This document shows positions 25,008 to 38,094 of a DNA stretch of 64,000 bases, one piece after another. Where the stretch lies: the NCBI GenBank assembly GCA_036346205.1, contig JARFJB010000987.1:722501-786500 (forward strand), in the 5' to 3' direction. The notes below the pieces were generated by a model. That model saw only the letters and a program-made list of their open reading frames with translations, was not told where the DNA came from and searched no databases. Made by a program: the position numbers and the translations under genes. How positions within the stretch are numbered: position 1 is the first letter of the stretch; the number at the start of each line of letters is the position of its first letter. The stretch comes from Vesta saturnalis. Lineage: Eukaryota; Arthropoda; Insecta; Coleoptera; Lampyridae.

Positions 25008-26060
25008 AATGTCTTTTACAAATGATGAAGCTGTTGATATGATTGCGGTATATTTTTAATGTCTTCAAAATGCGGCATTGGCTTAGAGAGTATACTCAGC
25101 TCGATATCCAGATCGGCATCTACGCGATGTGAGAATTTTTCAGCGTTTAGTGCAAAATTTGCGTAATACTGGAAGCTTTCGACCAAAGTTGCGAAGAGAC
25201 TCGGCTAGAAGAATGGAAGACAATATTGTTATTGTCTTAGCATACATGTCATTGAATCCGCACGTTAGTATGAGAGCAATGTCTCTCGCGTTGGATATGT
25301 CACGAACTACTATTGAAAACATTTTAAAGGATCATAGGTAAGTTCTTATGTCACTGAAAATACTACCTTACATGTTTCAAAATGTGTTTCTAATTTCAAA
25401 TTTATAGAATGCACCCGTATCATATGGTTTACATAAAGCCTTACATGACGAAGACTTGGAAGTTGGGCATGATCAGGGAAAATAGAGGATTTTTATCCGA
25501 AATTCTTTGGACGGCTTTGTTAAAGGAATGGAAACGTTAATATGCATTATTGGTCTGACACCAATCCTCACTGGTTGCTCGAGGTCCAACATCAAGGTCC
25601 TTGGAGTGTTAATGTGTGGTGTGGCATCCTGGACGGAACTATTATAGGTCCCTATTTCTTCGATGAATCACTAAATGATGCCGTGTTTCTTGATTTTCTG
25701 GTAAACCAATTGTCTATTTTATTAGAATTGCAATTATTAAAAATTATTATTATTATTAAAAAATATGTTTTTTACAACTAGATGGTTGCCCAGCACATTT
25801 TTCAATAAATGTGCGAAAACGCTTAAATTGAATATATCACCAGAGGTGGATTCCTTGGCCACACCGATCCCCAGACTTAACCTGTTTAGACTTTTATCTA
25901 TGGGATCGGTTAAAAGATATTGTTTACGATACTCTACCAACAACGAGAGACGACATGAAATTACGAATTCGAGAGGCCATTCGTAGCCTGTGAAGAGCAG
26001 AAGTTGAAGCTGCTCCAACAATGCATCGAGGTGGATGGGATACAATTCGAGCATTTAAGT
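25008..26060 (+). pseudogene. Mariner-like (DUF4817-type) transposase, broken
   Basis: The N-terminus begins with FTNDEAVDMIAVYF (frameshift and stop follow), then RYPDRHLRD and FQRLVQNLRNTGSFRPK, the first HTH of this family, and LAYMSLNPHVSMRAMSLALD-MSRTTIENILKDHR, the second HTH. A GTAAGT at 25,339 and a TTTATAG before AATGCACCC bound a likely intron of about 70 bp; removing it gives DHR followed by MHPYHM in frame, as the family requires. Downstream are HYWSDTNPHW, WSVNVWCGILDG-IIGPYFFD, LDGCPAHF, WPHRSPDLTCLDFYLWDRLKDIVY and DDMKLRIREAI: the catalytic DDE/D region. The WFQQDG block is disrupted near 25,740-25,780, and stops at several points show it is inactive. Confidence 0.75.
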
Positions 26061-26099
26061 AGGCATTAAGTACGTACTTGATGCTTACTTAATGCCTAC
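26059..26099. repeat. Perfect 14-bp hairpin
   Basis: GTAGGCATTAAGTA at 26,059-26,072 and its exact reverse complement at 26,086-26,099 are separated by 13 bases. A partial third copy (GTAGGCATTA) follows at about 26,105. It sits at the 3' end of the transposase relic. Confidence 0.85.
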
Positions 26100-26520
26100 A
26101 GAAGTAGGCATTATTGCACAATCGGTCCTTTTTAAGGCCATAAATAAAATTAATAAAAAGAATGCCGCAAATTTGGAATAATACCTTTCAAAAATAAATA
26201 TTATCATATTCTTACATTTAATTTTTGAAATTATGAAAATTATAAAATGATATTTTTCATTGAATTTTGAAAGAAGACATACAAATAAGAATAAATACCG
26301 GTGTAATATCGACTTTTTCAGATTTTATAATATCTAACAAAATACAATCTAAACGTTTCGATAACACTTACAGTTAACTTCGTCAGTAGTAATATCTGTT
26401 AAAATTGATAAAGATGTTATCAAAGTTGAAAAATTAAAACATAAAAATCAGCCTGCTATTAATGTAACATGAGAAACGCATAAATCCAACTATAAAGTTA
26501 AATTTTGGTAAAGAATAACT

Positions 26521-29125
<2,605 letters not shown>

Positions 29126-29129
29126 TTTA

Positions 29130-29266
29130 AAAATACATCACTAGATGGCACCACAACAAGCCCTCATTTGTCCTAGAAATATACCTCCTAGGTGGCGCCA
29201 CCTTCATTACAAAAAATATTCATTAGTCCATTCACAATTAGATGGCACAAATTCAAATTCCAATTT
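29130..29266. other. Array flank with repeated TAGATGGC-type motifs
   Basis: Short related motifs (CTAGATGGCACC, CTAGGTGGCGCC, TTAGATGGCAC) recur at about 29,141, 29,190 and 29,239, spaced by roughly 50 bp. No gene is visible. Confidence 0.5.
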
Positions 29267-29565
29267 CGCCCCAAGGGGGCTACGACACGGGGACCCATAC
29301 CCTAGAGCAAGTTCATATACTTGTTTTACAAGTTAGCATTAGGGCCCCCTTATTATAATACTATTTCCAGCCAAGGGAGCCACGACAAGACGGGGCGGAT
29401 CCTAACACAAGTTCTTATAGTTGTCTTACAAGTTAGTATTGGGGCCCCCTTATTAGAATACTATTTCCAGCCAAGGGGGCCACGACAAGAGGGCGCAGAC
29501 CCTAACACAAGGTCCTATACTTGCCTTATGAGATAGAATTAGGGCCCCCTTATTTTCAAATTTCT
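29267..29565. repeat. Three tandem copies of a 100-bp unit
   Basis: Units start at about 29,267, 29,367 and 29,467, each beginning with CCAAGGGRGCYACGACA and ending with TTAGGGCCCCCTTATT. The period is 100 bp with modest divergence. Each unit ends with the GGGCCCCC palindromic block. The array lies between the hexanucleotide repeat and the CCAAT-rich block. Confidence 0.85.
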
Positions 29566-29569
29566 CGCC

Positions 29570-29765
29570 ATAACCAATGCGCGCGCACGACCAATCAACT
29601 GAAAGGGGAGCGTAACCTAATCTCCAATCAGAACACTGGGCCTTAGGCTTCCAATCAGACCACAGCACAGCCTGGGTGGAGTCTAAGGACCGATCAGAAA
29701 CCAGCGGGGCGTGTTCGGCCATTATGTCCTCCAATGAGAACGCTCGGTCTGGTCACGTGACTACC
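29570..29765. promoter_or_regulatory. CCAAT-box cluster plus palindromic E-box (candidate promoter)
   Basis: Five CCAAT pentamers, all on the plus strand, lie at about 29,574, 29,591, 29,624, 29,651 and 29,731, most extended as CCAATCA or CCAATGA, with a near-match (CGATCAGAAA) at 29,691. GTCACGTGAC, a perfect palindromic E-box, follows at 29,752-29,761. The block is GC-richer and has more CpG than the window average. CCAAT boxes recruit NF-Y and CACGTG recruits bHLH-ZIP factors, so this looks like a promoter, but no transcript unit is identifiable downstream. It could also be part of a repetitive element associated with the 100-bp units. Confidence 0.4.
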
Positions 29766-29799
29766 TCCCACCCGGCCCCTACGCTCGCATTTTCTTACC

Positions 29800-30030
29800 C
29801 TCCAGGGGTTGAACTGCCAAAAAGACTCCTAACACAGCCAAAAGGGCCCTAACTAGAGGTGAAAATGCCTTCAAGGGGGTGAAAATTACATCAAGGGGTT
29901 GAAAATGGCCCCCGAAAAAAGCCGTCAGAAAAGGGTGGAAAATGGGTGGAGTGTCACAAAAAACAAAATGGCTGCGGAAGGTGACTCGTAAGATTGCTGG
30001 ACTCTGCTTCGTGTAGTCCAGCAACTTTCT
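29800..30030. other. Short internal repeats and a perfect 10-bp hairpin
   Basis: CAAGGGGKTGAAAAT-type blocks recur at about 29,870-29,910. AAAATGGCTGCGG at 29,966 resembles a YY1-like or start-codon context; the frame from this ATG is only seven codons. TTGCTGGACT (29,994-30,003) and AGTCCAGCAA (30,015-30,024) form a perfect hairpin with an 11-nt loop. Confidence 0.5.
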
Positions 30031-30649
30031 TCCTCACCCCGAAAATTAACATTTTTGTACTAATGAAACAAATAACTATTTTATAACATCCAGAAATTTG
30101 ATATTTAACACAACTTTTGTGTATCCTTACACTTTGAATAAAGGGAAGATCATATAAAGACCACCACAATTATTAATAAATTGTAAAAAAAGGGTAATTT
30201 TTTCATTGGCCACATAATTAACCCGAAAACCAACAACAATTTTCATTATTCTTATCCTACAATTACAGATTGAGCGAAGGAATGCGTCTGCATTTGCTAG
30301 AGCTGCGAGAGTATCGTTTTACTTATTTTTTTTTATGAATCACTTCTATTTTTGTAACTTCATTAAAGAAAAAAATTATATTTCAGTTTATTACATTGTC
30401 ACTCTGTACTCACACCCACTTCGTTTAAGTTCACCGCAGGCATACCACGTGTATACATTTACAAAATTTTATAATTTTTTAAGCCCAATAATAAGGATCA
30501 TATAACTGTCAAGGTTTTATCATTTTAATTGTGTATTACTTAATTTAACTTCCACTTTGGAGCTATTCAGTAGCCTTACAATAAATTTAGTCAAGAATGT
30601 TTCTTTAATTTATAAACATCGCACAGAAAAACAGTTGCGGCTCGTGAGT
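30031..30649. other. AT-rich spacer
   Basis: No feature recognised. Confidence 0.4.
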
Positions 30650-30950
30650 TATGAAAGAGAGTGGGCACAAGAAAAAACTTAAAACCTATTTGTTGTACAT
30701 AAAATCCATTGTCCTACCTTTTATACTGGAAATGACGTCTATGACTTTGTTGTCAAAATCTGAGATACACTGAACGTACTTCTTTTCTATTGATAGGACC
30801 GCCAATACGTTCAGTCGTTCTTTCTGACATTGTACTTCTCATGAAAGTTTTAATGTGTTTGAGGGTGGAAAAACATCGTTCACATTCGGCTGTCGACATG
30901 GGCGTTGTACAAGTAATATCCAACAGTTTGTATGTTTGCGTTGTCTGTTA
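30650..30950 (-). pseudogene. hAT transposase C-terminal dimerisation domain, relic
   Basis: On the minus strand the sequence encodes LDITCTTPMSTAECERCFSTLKHIKTFMRSTMSE, the hallmark of the hAT C-terminal dimerisation region (TTP-STAE-ERCFS-LK-IKT-LRSTM), followed by a degraded LSIEKK-type segment (INRKEVRSVYL). It is closest in style to the ZMYM/TTF-type hAT proteins of animals. Only this terminal part is recognisable; frameshifts follow downstream. No terminal repeat was found, so it is a fragment. Confidence 0.75.
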
Positions 30951-31867
30951 TGAACACTAAAAGTGTCAAAATACCACCTACGTCACACATATAATTTTAC
31001 ACTGTCCATTGGATAAGATTTCACAGTTTCATCAAAATGTTTTTTTGGAAATGCATTCCTATAAATTTTAAAATTTTGAGAATCAAATAAGTATATTCAG
31101 CCAAAAAATAAACTTTTTACGTTAATTTTAGTGTAGTTTCTGGAAAACACGAGGAGTGGGGCTGAGGGGGTGAGAGGGTGAGGGGGAGAGAGAGAGAGAA
31201 ATAGAGCATGAGGGAACGCCTGATCGGTGAGTAGCGCTCACCTGGCTCATGATACGTTTTAATTAGAGAAGGGAGAATTTTGAAAATAGTCGTTCACATT
31301 CAATGTTATGAAGCCAAGAATATCAACCACGTGTTTTTGGTTCCTGTTTTGTTTTTTGATTTAAAAGAATTCTATTTTAAAAATTACAGCAATAATGATA
31401 ACACTCTTTAAGATATCGCTTCGTATATTTAAATGGTAAGGTGTAATAATTATTTTAGTGTAAAAAATGCACTCAAAACCCCCTAGAATGTCAATTTTAG
31501 TAAAATTATCTTTAAAATCATCAGTTTTAATAAATTGTTAGCAAAAGTCGGCTATATTGGATTAGCCATTTTCAATTTTTATTTTTTAACATATTCTTGT
31601 TCAGCGACCTGAAGAGCCCCTGCATTATTAATTTGAACAAAATTACTACAAAACTCGACATATTTCAAATTTACCTTCAAAAAACGGTTTTTATTGTTTA
31701 AACAAAAAAAAAACGATTAGCGTTCAAATTTAATTATAATGTACTAAAAAATTATATACCTTCTATTAGACCAAAATACAAAGTTATTATGATGAGATTA
31801 TTTATCTTACCGAACATCTGTACAAATGTAAACATACAATTCAATGGTATTAATTTTTAGTAATGTA
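30951..31867. other. Non-coding spacer
   Basis: AT-rich, with a GA-rich microsatellite-like run (GGGGGAGAGAGAGAGAG) at about 31,175-31,200. No gene recognised. Confidence 0.4.
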
Positions 31868-34486
31868 GGGGAAGGTCGCCTATGATGGCATACTTAACTT
31901 GAATAGTGAATAGTGTTTTTGTTTAAAAAGTTATAATTATTCCGTGATTGGAAATAGATATAATAGAATACAGTAACTAACATTAAATTATAACATTTAG
32001 ATTTCTAGCTTAATTTTTAGAGTAAAAAATAATTTTTTTTTAACCTCGATATGCCATCATAGGCAACACCCGCAGATTTGATGGCATACCTTATAAAAAT
32101 GTTAAAATGGCAGTAAACTTCGGAACTTAAAACTTTATTTTCTTATAAAAATATGAAGTATAACAGTGTAAAGCTTAAAACTATGAAGTACCGATAAAAG
32201 TATAAAATACAAAAACATAAAAAACATAAACAAAATATGGGTTAGTTACACAATTCGCAAACAAATGTCTTAACTTTCCTATCTACACCAGCGCATTCAT
32301 TATGACACCAGGCTTTGCACTCTTGACAACTAATCCAGAGTTCTTTGGAACGTGATCGTGAAAAGAGTTCATTGCAATATAAGCAAGTAACATCTGACTC
32401 ATCTTCTTCCACTTGTTCAAAGGGATCCTCTACACTGTCATCACTTTCATATTGTAATGGGATAATTTTTCTTTTCCTTTCTTGCCAACTTTTTCCGTTC
32501 TTTTTCAGCTTGTTCCTCTGCTTTTTGTTTCAGTTCCAGAATATTAGGAGTTGTATTTAAAAAACCAATTTTTCCACGTCTTCATTTTTTTGTGGGTGCA
32601 GGTTTGGAAAGTACAGGGATAGGTGATAACTCAGAAATGCTGTATTTAAGTTTTTTTGAAATAGACGGTCCTGCATCAGTTAGATCCTCTTGTGAGATTT
32701 GTTTACGTTCGAGAATAGGTGAAGGGTATTCTGATAATGAAGGCGGTGTGTTATGCTCAGGCTCGAGGACTGGCCCCTGTAACGGTTTATCGGTCGTTAA
32801 CGCAGGCGCAAACATCCACTCCTCAAAAATATCCGGATTCAATGGGCTTATTCCTGTCTTCTTAAAAGCATTAATGGCATTTGAGGGTGTGGCACTTTTT
32901 AAAAAAACCTACTTAAAAAGACCAGCTATTTGAAAGTCCGTTACAATTCTGCCTGGATTCTGTCTGAGCCATGTCTGTATCTCTTGATTGAAATAAGTTT
33001 GTAAGGGTCCAAAAAACCCAATATCGAGCGGTTGAACTCGATGACTGCAATGTGCAGGGAAACAAAACCTTACAATCCCCTTGCTTTTTGCATATCCCAA
33101 GACTTCTAGGGTTTTGTGGCTACCATGACCGTCCAACAGCAATAAAATTTTATTGCCAGGAGAAGCCTTAGTATGGTGCACCAAATGTTGCAACCATTTA
33201 AAAAAAATTTCTCCAGTCATCCATCCTTTTTCTTGAGAAAAAGCTTTGCTCCCTGGTGGCGCACTATCCATTGATTCGTTTTTAAGTCTCTTTCTACCAA
33301 AAATATAAATTGGGGGTGTAAAAGTTCCAATTGCATCCATTGCGCACACCACCGTTGTATGCTTTCCTCGTTCGGCACTGCTAAGGGTTCCAACCTGTTT
33401 ACGCCCCTTAGTGGCAAACATTTTTGACGGTCTTTTTTGCACGGTATTTAAACCGCTCTCATCAACGTTATACACATTTTCAGGAGGAAAGTTATACTGA
33501 CGTACAATAGCTTCCAGTGCTATAAAATAAGCCTTAACATTGCTTTGGTTAAAAGCCTGGGCTCTAGCATAAGAAGTATTTTCGGGAACCCTCAGAGATA
33601 TCCTTGGATTCCTCTTCAAAAACCCGCTAATCCAATTCTTTCCCGCCATCATTATATTCTTATTAAAAGTGTTTTTAATGTTATTTTTTACAGCTATTTC
33701 GTAGACAAGCTTTCTCACATCTTTTGTGGTTAAACCAAAGAATCTGGTCTCCATATCTATGATATGATTCACAAGATTTGTTTCTATTTCTGGAGACAAA
33801 ACTGTTCTACGACCGCCTAAATCTCCGTTTAAACTGTTATCCATCTGAAATCTCCTACGTAATGTGGTAGCTGGAACTCCATAAGTGTTTGCAGCTAATT
33901 GCCACCCCATTTTTTTTTTCTTTAATCGCATTTATTACATGCCGCATAGCTACTTCATCCCATTTCTGTCGCTGTTTTGTGTTTTCCATGTTGTTGTCAA
34001 CTACATAATAAAATAATGTTTTATATTTGTTAAAATAATTTAAATTTATTTAAAACATTCCGCAATTAGTAGTACCTAAGATGGCATACCTATGCCATCA
34101 ATGGAAACACTTAGGTATGCCATCATAAGAAACATACAGTGTTATGATGTAATCGCAAAAAAATTACTTGGACAAACACACAACCTTGAACTGAATACAG
34201 CATCATATGAACAACGTTTATTTACTTTACACATACAAATAGCACGTTTAAATGTGATATATGAAAATTAAAATTTTACGAATATATACATGTATACTAT
34301 TACTTCGCCACTTACCGAAATTTTCATTAATTTGTAGAATTAATGAAATGTATTCCGGTGGCACTAAACTTCACTCTAGATGTCAAAACACATAACTACG
34401 CATGTACAAATACCAGTTAGCGCACTGTTTAAAAATACAGGGGGTATGCCATCATTGGCACTATGCCATCATAGGCGACCTTCCCC
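31868..34486 (-). mobile_element. Full-length pogo/Tigger DNA transposon with TA duplication
   Basis: The element begins GGGGAAGGTCGCCTATGATG at 31,868 and ends with its reverse complement at 34,486. TA dinucleotides flank both sides (31,866-31,867 and 34,487-34,488), the standard target duplication of the Tc1/mariner-pogo group. Length is 2,619 bp. The core TATGCCATCATAGGC recurs inside both ends (about 32,051, 32,083, 34,082, 34,095, 34,115, 34,444 and 34,461), giving arrays of probable transposase-binding sites. The interior holds one minus-strand transposase gene. Both ends and target site are clean, so the insertion is comparatively young. Confidence 0.9.
32252..33989 (-). pseudogene. 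Tigger-like DDE transposase with C-terminal PHD-like finger, lightly damaged
   Basis: The native start is probably the ATG at 33,989 (MENTKQRQKWDEVAMRHVINAIKE), followed by a one-base shift in an A-run near 33,915 into a 340-residue open frame (33,931-32,909). This carries a psq-type HTH (GWQLAANTYGVPATTLRRR), a CENPB-type region (FFGLTTKDVRKLVYEIA) and the DDE core: Asp in YNVDESG (residue 157), LLLLDGHGSH (267) and QPLDIGFF (303), spacing 35 residues between the last two. An in-frame TAG at 32,911-32,909 interrupts it, and the same frame continues to 32,582 (SATPSNAINAFKKTGISPLNPDIF). A TGA and a frameshift then lead to a terminal Cys/His finger: TCLYCNELF, WISCQECKAWCHNEC and FVCELC, a PHD-like zinc finger seen in many insect Tigger proteins. 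Few lesions; catalytic triad intact. Confidence 0.88.
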
Positions 34487-34973
34487 TACTACTTATCCAT
34501 AACAGTATGTATGAATTTTCTTTTTTAATATCAACTCACATTAACATTTCTCTTTAGATTATTTGAAACCTGCAAAATTGTAAAATATAATACAAGAATC
34601 TCGACTAAAATTGAGCTAAAATTTTTTAAGTTTTGATATATAAATATGTTTTTTTTTATTTTCGAGAAGAACAACCTCAGAACGGCTAAATAACCAAAAC
34701 TGCAAGTGTGCTTAATATCTGATCTACACAAAACTAACGATAATTTAGACAATGAGTACTTTTACTTAATGTCATCATGACTATGTTTTAAAATACAAAT
34801 ACAAAATTGATGAAACAAACTTATTAGGTTTTCACAACTTTAATCTTATACATATATAGGGTACTCCTTTTCTAGCTATACGTAAACTTTTTAGGAAACT
34901 AGCTGTAAAATGATAATCCTTATAAATTAATAGCTTTAATACTTTCACCGCTTTGATTAATGAATAATTTTAA
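34487..34973. other. AT-rich spacer ending in a TTAA target site
   Basis: No gene. The TTAA at 34,970-34,973 is the left target-site copy of the following piggyBac element. Confidence 0.5.
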
Positions 34974-35467
34974 CCCTTTCGGGACGACTGGTACTCTGGT
35001 ACACATAACTACCAGAGAAATTTCAAACTACCTGAAAAATAAAATATTAGGTAAATTTAAATGAGAATTGTACCAGTCAGTAATATTGGGTATTGTTGGC
35101 AAATTTAAGGTCAGAGCATTGTGAAAAATTGTGCACTTCGGCAACATCGCTTCAGTTTACTGTTTGGTGTACTAGACACGCGCATGTAGAGTGTATTATT
35201 TCGTTTATAAATAACTAAATAGTGCTTATTTTCGAGTTATTGCGAATATTCTTTAGTTACTATGGATTGACCCACGTCTAGAAAGAGGTAAATATTAATT
35301 TGACAAAATTATGAACGTTTTTTTGCGCAAATGCTTGTTGTGGTACTTATTTGTACCAGCCGGGTTTTTTAGTGGTACACCTGTGTGTACCAGTAGTGTT
35401 GTAAGGTTGTGTAGTAATAAAAATGTATTTCAGGTCATTTATGAAGAAACCCCTATCTCCAAAATAA

Positions 35468-36990
35468 TTGGAACAGCTCCTTGAAGAGCAGCTTTCGGAA
35501 CCGTTTTCAGGAGATTCTAGTGACGATTACGAACCCTCCGATGGAGATTCAGATACCGATTCTGATGAAAGTTATGAACAAGAGTCAGGTAAAGATGATG
35601 TAAATTCTTCTAATTCAAATAGTTCAGATATAGATAATAATATAGATAATGAACAAATAGAAGCTAAATCTGAGTCAGCCTCTTTACCTTTAGATTTGCA
35701 AAGAGATGAACCTTTTACGAAGGGCAAGGGTAAGAACAAAATGGTTATAGAGGTTGTTCAATGGAACACACCGACTAATCAATTCAGACCAGCAAAACAA
35801 TTACCACTTGAAAGAGATGGTCAATTGGCATTAGACATTACTAGGAATTTGTCACCTATGGAGCTTTTTCACAAAGTTTTTTCGCATTCGCTCTATTTGA
35901 ACATTGTAAATTATACCAATGAGCGTCTACAAATTTCCAATCGAGTAAAAAAAGGCAATAAGACACGCTATCTCACGAGATATTGCTGGCTTCAAAACTA
36001 TATTTTAACTCTCCAGAGAAACGAGAGGAAGCACCAAAAACGTACTACGTCGATAGACTAGTGGATTGTCTGAAATATACGTTTCAACGATGTCGTCAGG
36101 ATAGTACAACTCAAAGTATCGACGAATCCATGACAAAATTCAAAGGCAGGTCATCACTGAAACAGTATATGCATCTAAAGCCTACAAAAAGGGGCATAAA
36201 AATGTGGCTTCATTGTGATAGCGCCATAGGATACACCTACGATTTTAATATTTATACAGGTAAGATACCGTTGCTATTCCGGATGATACTTCAGGTGAAA
36301 GGGTTGTCATCTCACTGGCATGAACAATAAAAGTCAACGATGTGGTATTGTGCTTCGATCGCTTTTATACTAGTGTGAGACTGCTACAAACTCTAAGGTA
36401 TCCAGCTTTAGGAACAGTTATGACAAATAGAGTAAATGTTCCTGTTGTAGAAAAAAAGCTAGAGAAAGGAGCATGCAAGTTTTTGTTCTCTCCCGATGGT
36501 TTGCTATATGCGAAATGGCACGACACAAAATAAGTTTCTGTTATAAGTAACTGTCATTACCCTAATACTAAGGAAATTTCGAAAAAAACAAAAACTGGTT
36601 TAACAAAACAAGTTGATTGCCCTGAACAAATTGTCTATTACAGGAAAATAATGGGAGGTGTTGATCGCGCAGATCACATTATAGATCTTTATAATCATAA
36701 TAGGAAATCCGCCAAATGGTGGAAGAAAGTATTTTACACTTTATTGAACATGGCAGCAGAAAATGCTTGGATAATGCACAACCAAGTTAGACGAGAAAAA
36801 ATACCGTTTCTTCTATTTTTGGTGAAGTTGTCTGAAGTGTTGCTCGCAGAGGGAGCCAGCCACACAACCAGACATTATGTAAAAAAGGATGTTACTTCAA
36901 AAAAGAGAAACCTGTATGGTGAAGTCAGTTGAAGAAACAACCAGAAGGAGATGTGTAAGATGTACTGAATACAAAAATCAAACCAGAACA
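35468..36990 (+). pseudogene. piggyBac transposase (PGBD-like), frameshifted
   Basis: The N-terminus is acidic and Ser/Asp-rich as usual for the family, followed by FRPAKQLPLERD and LSPMELFHKVFS. After a frameshift near 35,985 the catalytic region reads SIDESMTKFKGRSSLKQYM (first Asp, codon at about 36,121), then CFDRFYTSVRLL (second Asp, about 36,357) and GGVDRADHIIDLY (third Asp, about 36,663), so all three catalytic Asp residues are kept. The segment WWKKVFYTLLNMAAENAWIM is the conserved helix after the third Asp. The tail starts the Cys-rich finger (RRCVRC), which is cut off near 37,000 by the Harbinger insertion. Several frameshifts, an internal stop near 36,330 and the lost finger make it non-functional. 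It cuts and pastes at TTAA when active. Confidence 0.88.
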
Positions 36991-37100
36991 AAGACTCTCT
37001 ATATTAGTGTTTCTATTAATCAATCCTGCCATCAACAGCAACAAGGTAAGGTTGAGCTATCATGTAGTTCATAAGATTAATAAGAAACTTGTTAAAGTAG

Positions 37101-38094
37101 ATGTCCACTCGTAAGAGAATATCGTTTACTGATTCTGATATGCACAGATTGGTGGATTTTGTACAAAAATATTCATCGGTGGTCGAATCAAATAAAACTG
37201 ACGCAGTTACATGGAAGCAGAAGGTAAGAAGTTTATGCAATTCTTGTTAAACATAAGTTTATTTTCGTTTGTTTATTTCCATTGCATTAAATAGGTAGCT
37301 GTTTGGGACAAAATTTGTACAGAATTTAATTGTTGTGTAACTGACAAAAAAACTACAGATCAGCTAAGAACAAAGTTCGACAATTTAAAAAAAGAAACAA
37401 GACGGTACTTTGCAAAGCAAAGGCAGATGTTGTATAGAACAGGAGGCCCGCTTGAAGATAACATTAAAGAGGCAATTAAAAATTTGTATGCCATGATAAG
37501 AACCATTATAAATTTTTCAATTGAGGGATTACCGATGCATGCCGATAGCGATACTCTTGACACCGATTATATGGTAAGAGAATGCACTACTTGTTAATGC
37601 ATTATTAACTGTTTATTTTATAGATAGCCGATAATTGTGGACATATTGGAAACACCTGTTCCATCTGAAGAAATTACAGATGTTCCTCAAATGACAAAAC
37701 AATCTGACCTTGGTATGTAACTACTTGTAATATATTTTCCAAATTTAATTAACATAATTTTTAAGACTGTGGAGGGACAGAAAAAATTTTGAAAAGAAGA
37801 AAACACCCCATTTTAAGAATGGAGAAAAATAAAAAACCAAAGACATCCCTAGAGGTATTAAAAGATGTGACATCATCAAAGGCGGACTTAAATAAATTAA
37901 AACATGAGCTGTTATTTAAAGAAGATAGGAGAAACGAAGAAATCCACACAGAGAAGCTCAAAGGACTTCAACTTGATAATGAACGGAAGAGATTAGAAAT
38001 AGAATTACTAAAAAAAATTAGCACAGTAAATATTTTTATTTGTATCATATTTCAATTTAAATTAGAAAAATATGTAATAAATTCTTGGCGATAA
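37101..38094 (+). CDS. Harbinger Myb/SANT-like DNA-binding accessory protein, 4 exons
   Basis: Exons 37,101-37,223, 37,295-37,573, 37,628-37,712 and 37,766-38,094 join in frame to 271 codons plus stop. Introns of 71, 54 and 53 bp all have GT-AG ends (GTAAGAAG, GTAAGAGA, GTATGTAA donors). Exon 1 starts MSTRKRISFTDSDMHRLVDF and exon 2 continues WDKICTEFNC, LRTKFDNLKKETRRY and RTGGPLEDN, the trihelix/MADF-like layout with conserved Trp residues of the Harbinger partner proteins. These proteins bind the transposon ends and bring the nuclease into the nucleus. The last exon is a Lys/Glu-rich probable coiled coil (LEVLKDVTSSKADLNKLKHEL and on). No stop or shift was seen, unlike the nuclease. The exact 3' end may differ if another splice is used near 38,027. 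Confidence 0.8.

Larger units (their letters stand above)
24750..26345 (+). mobile_element. Mariner-like element with ~80-bp inverted repeats
   Basis: Inverted repeats at about 24,750-24,830 and 26,264-26,345 share long blocks such as AAAAAGTCGATATTACACCG and TATTTATTCTTATTT. They enclose a transposase reading on the plus strand from about 25,008 to 26,060. The repeats may be subterminal, since I could not place outer TA duplications with confidence. A separate perfect hairpin (26,059-26,099) lies just after the transposase. Confidence 0.7.

Noticed and set aside
29453..30024. Minus-strand frames over the CCAAT block and its 3' flank
   Set aside because: They depend on the repeated 100-bp units and GC-rich flank; no protein family recognised.
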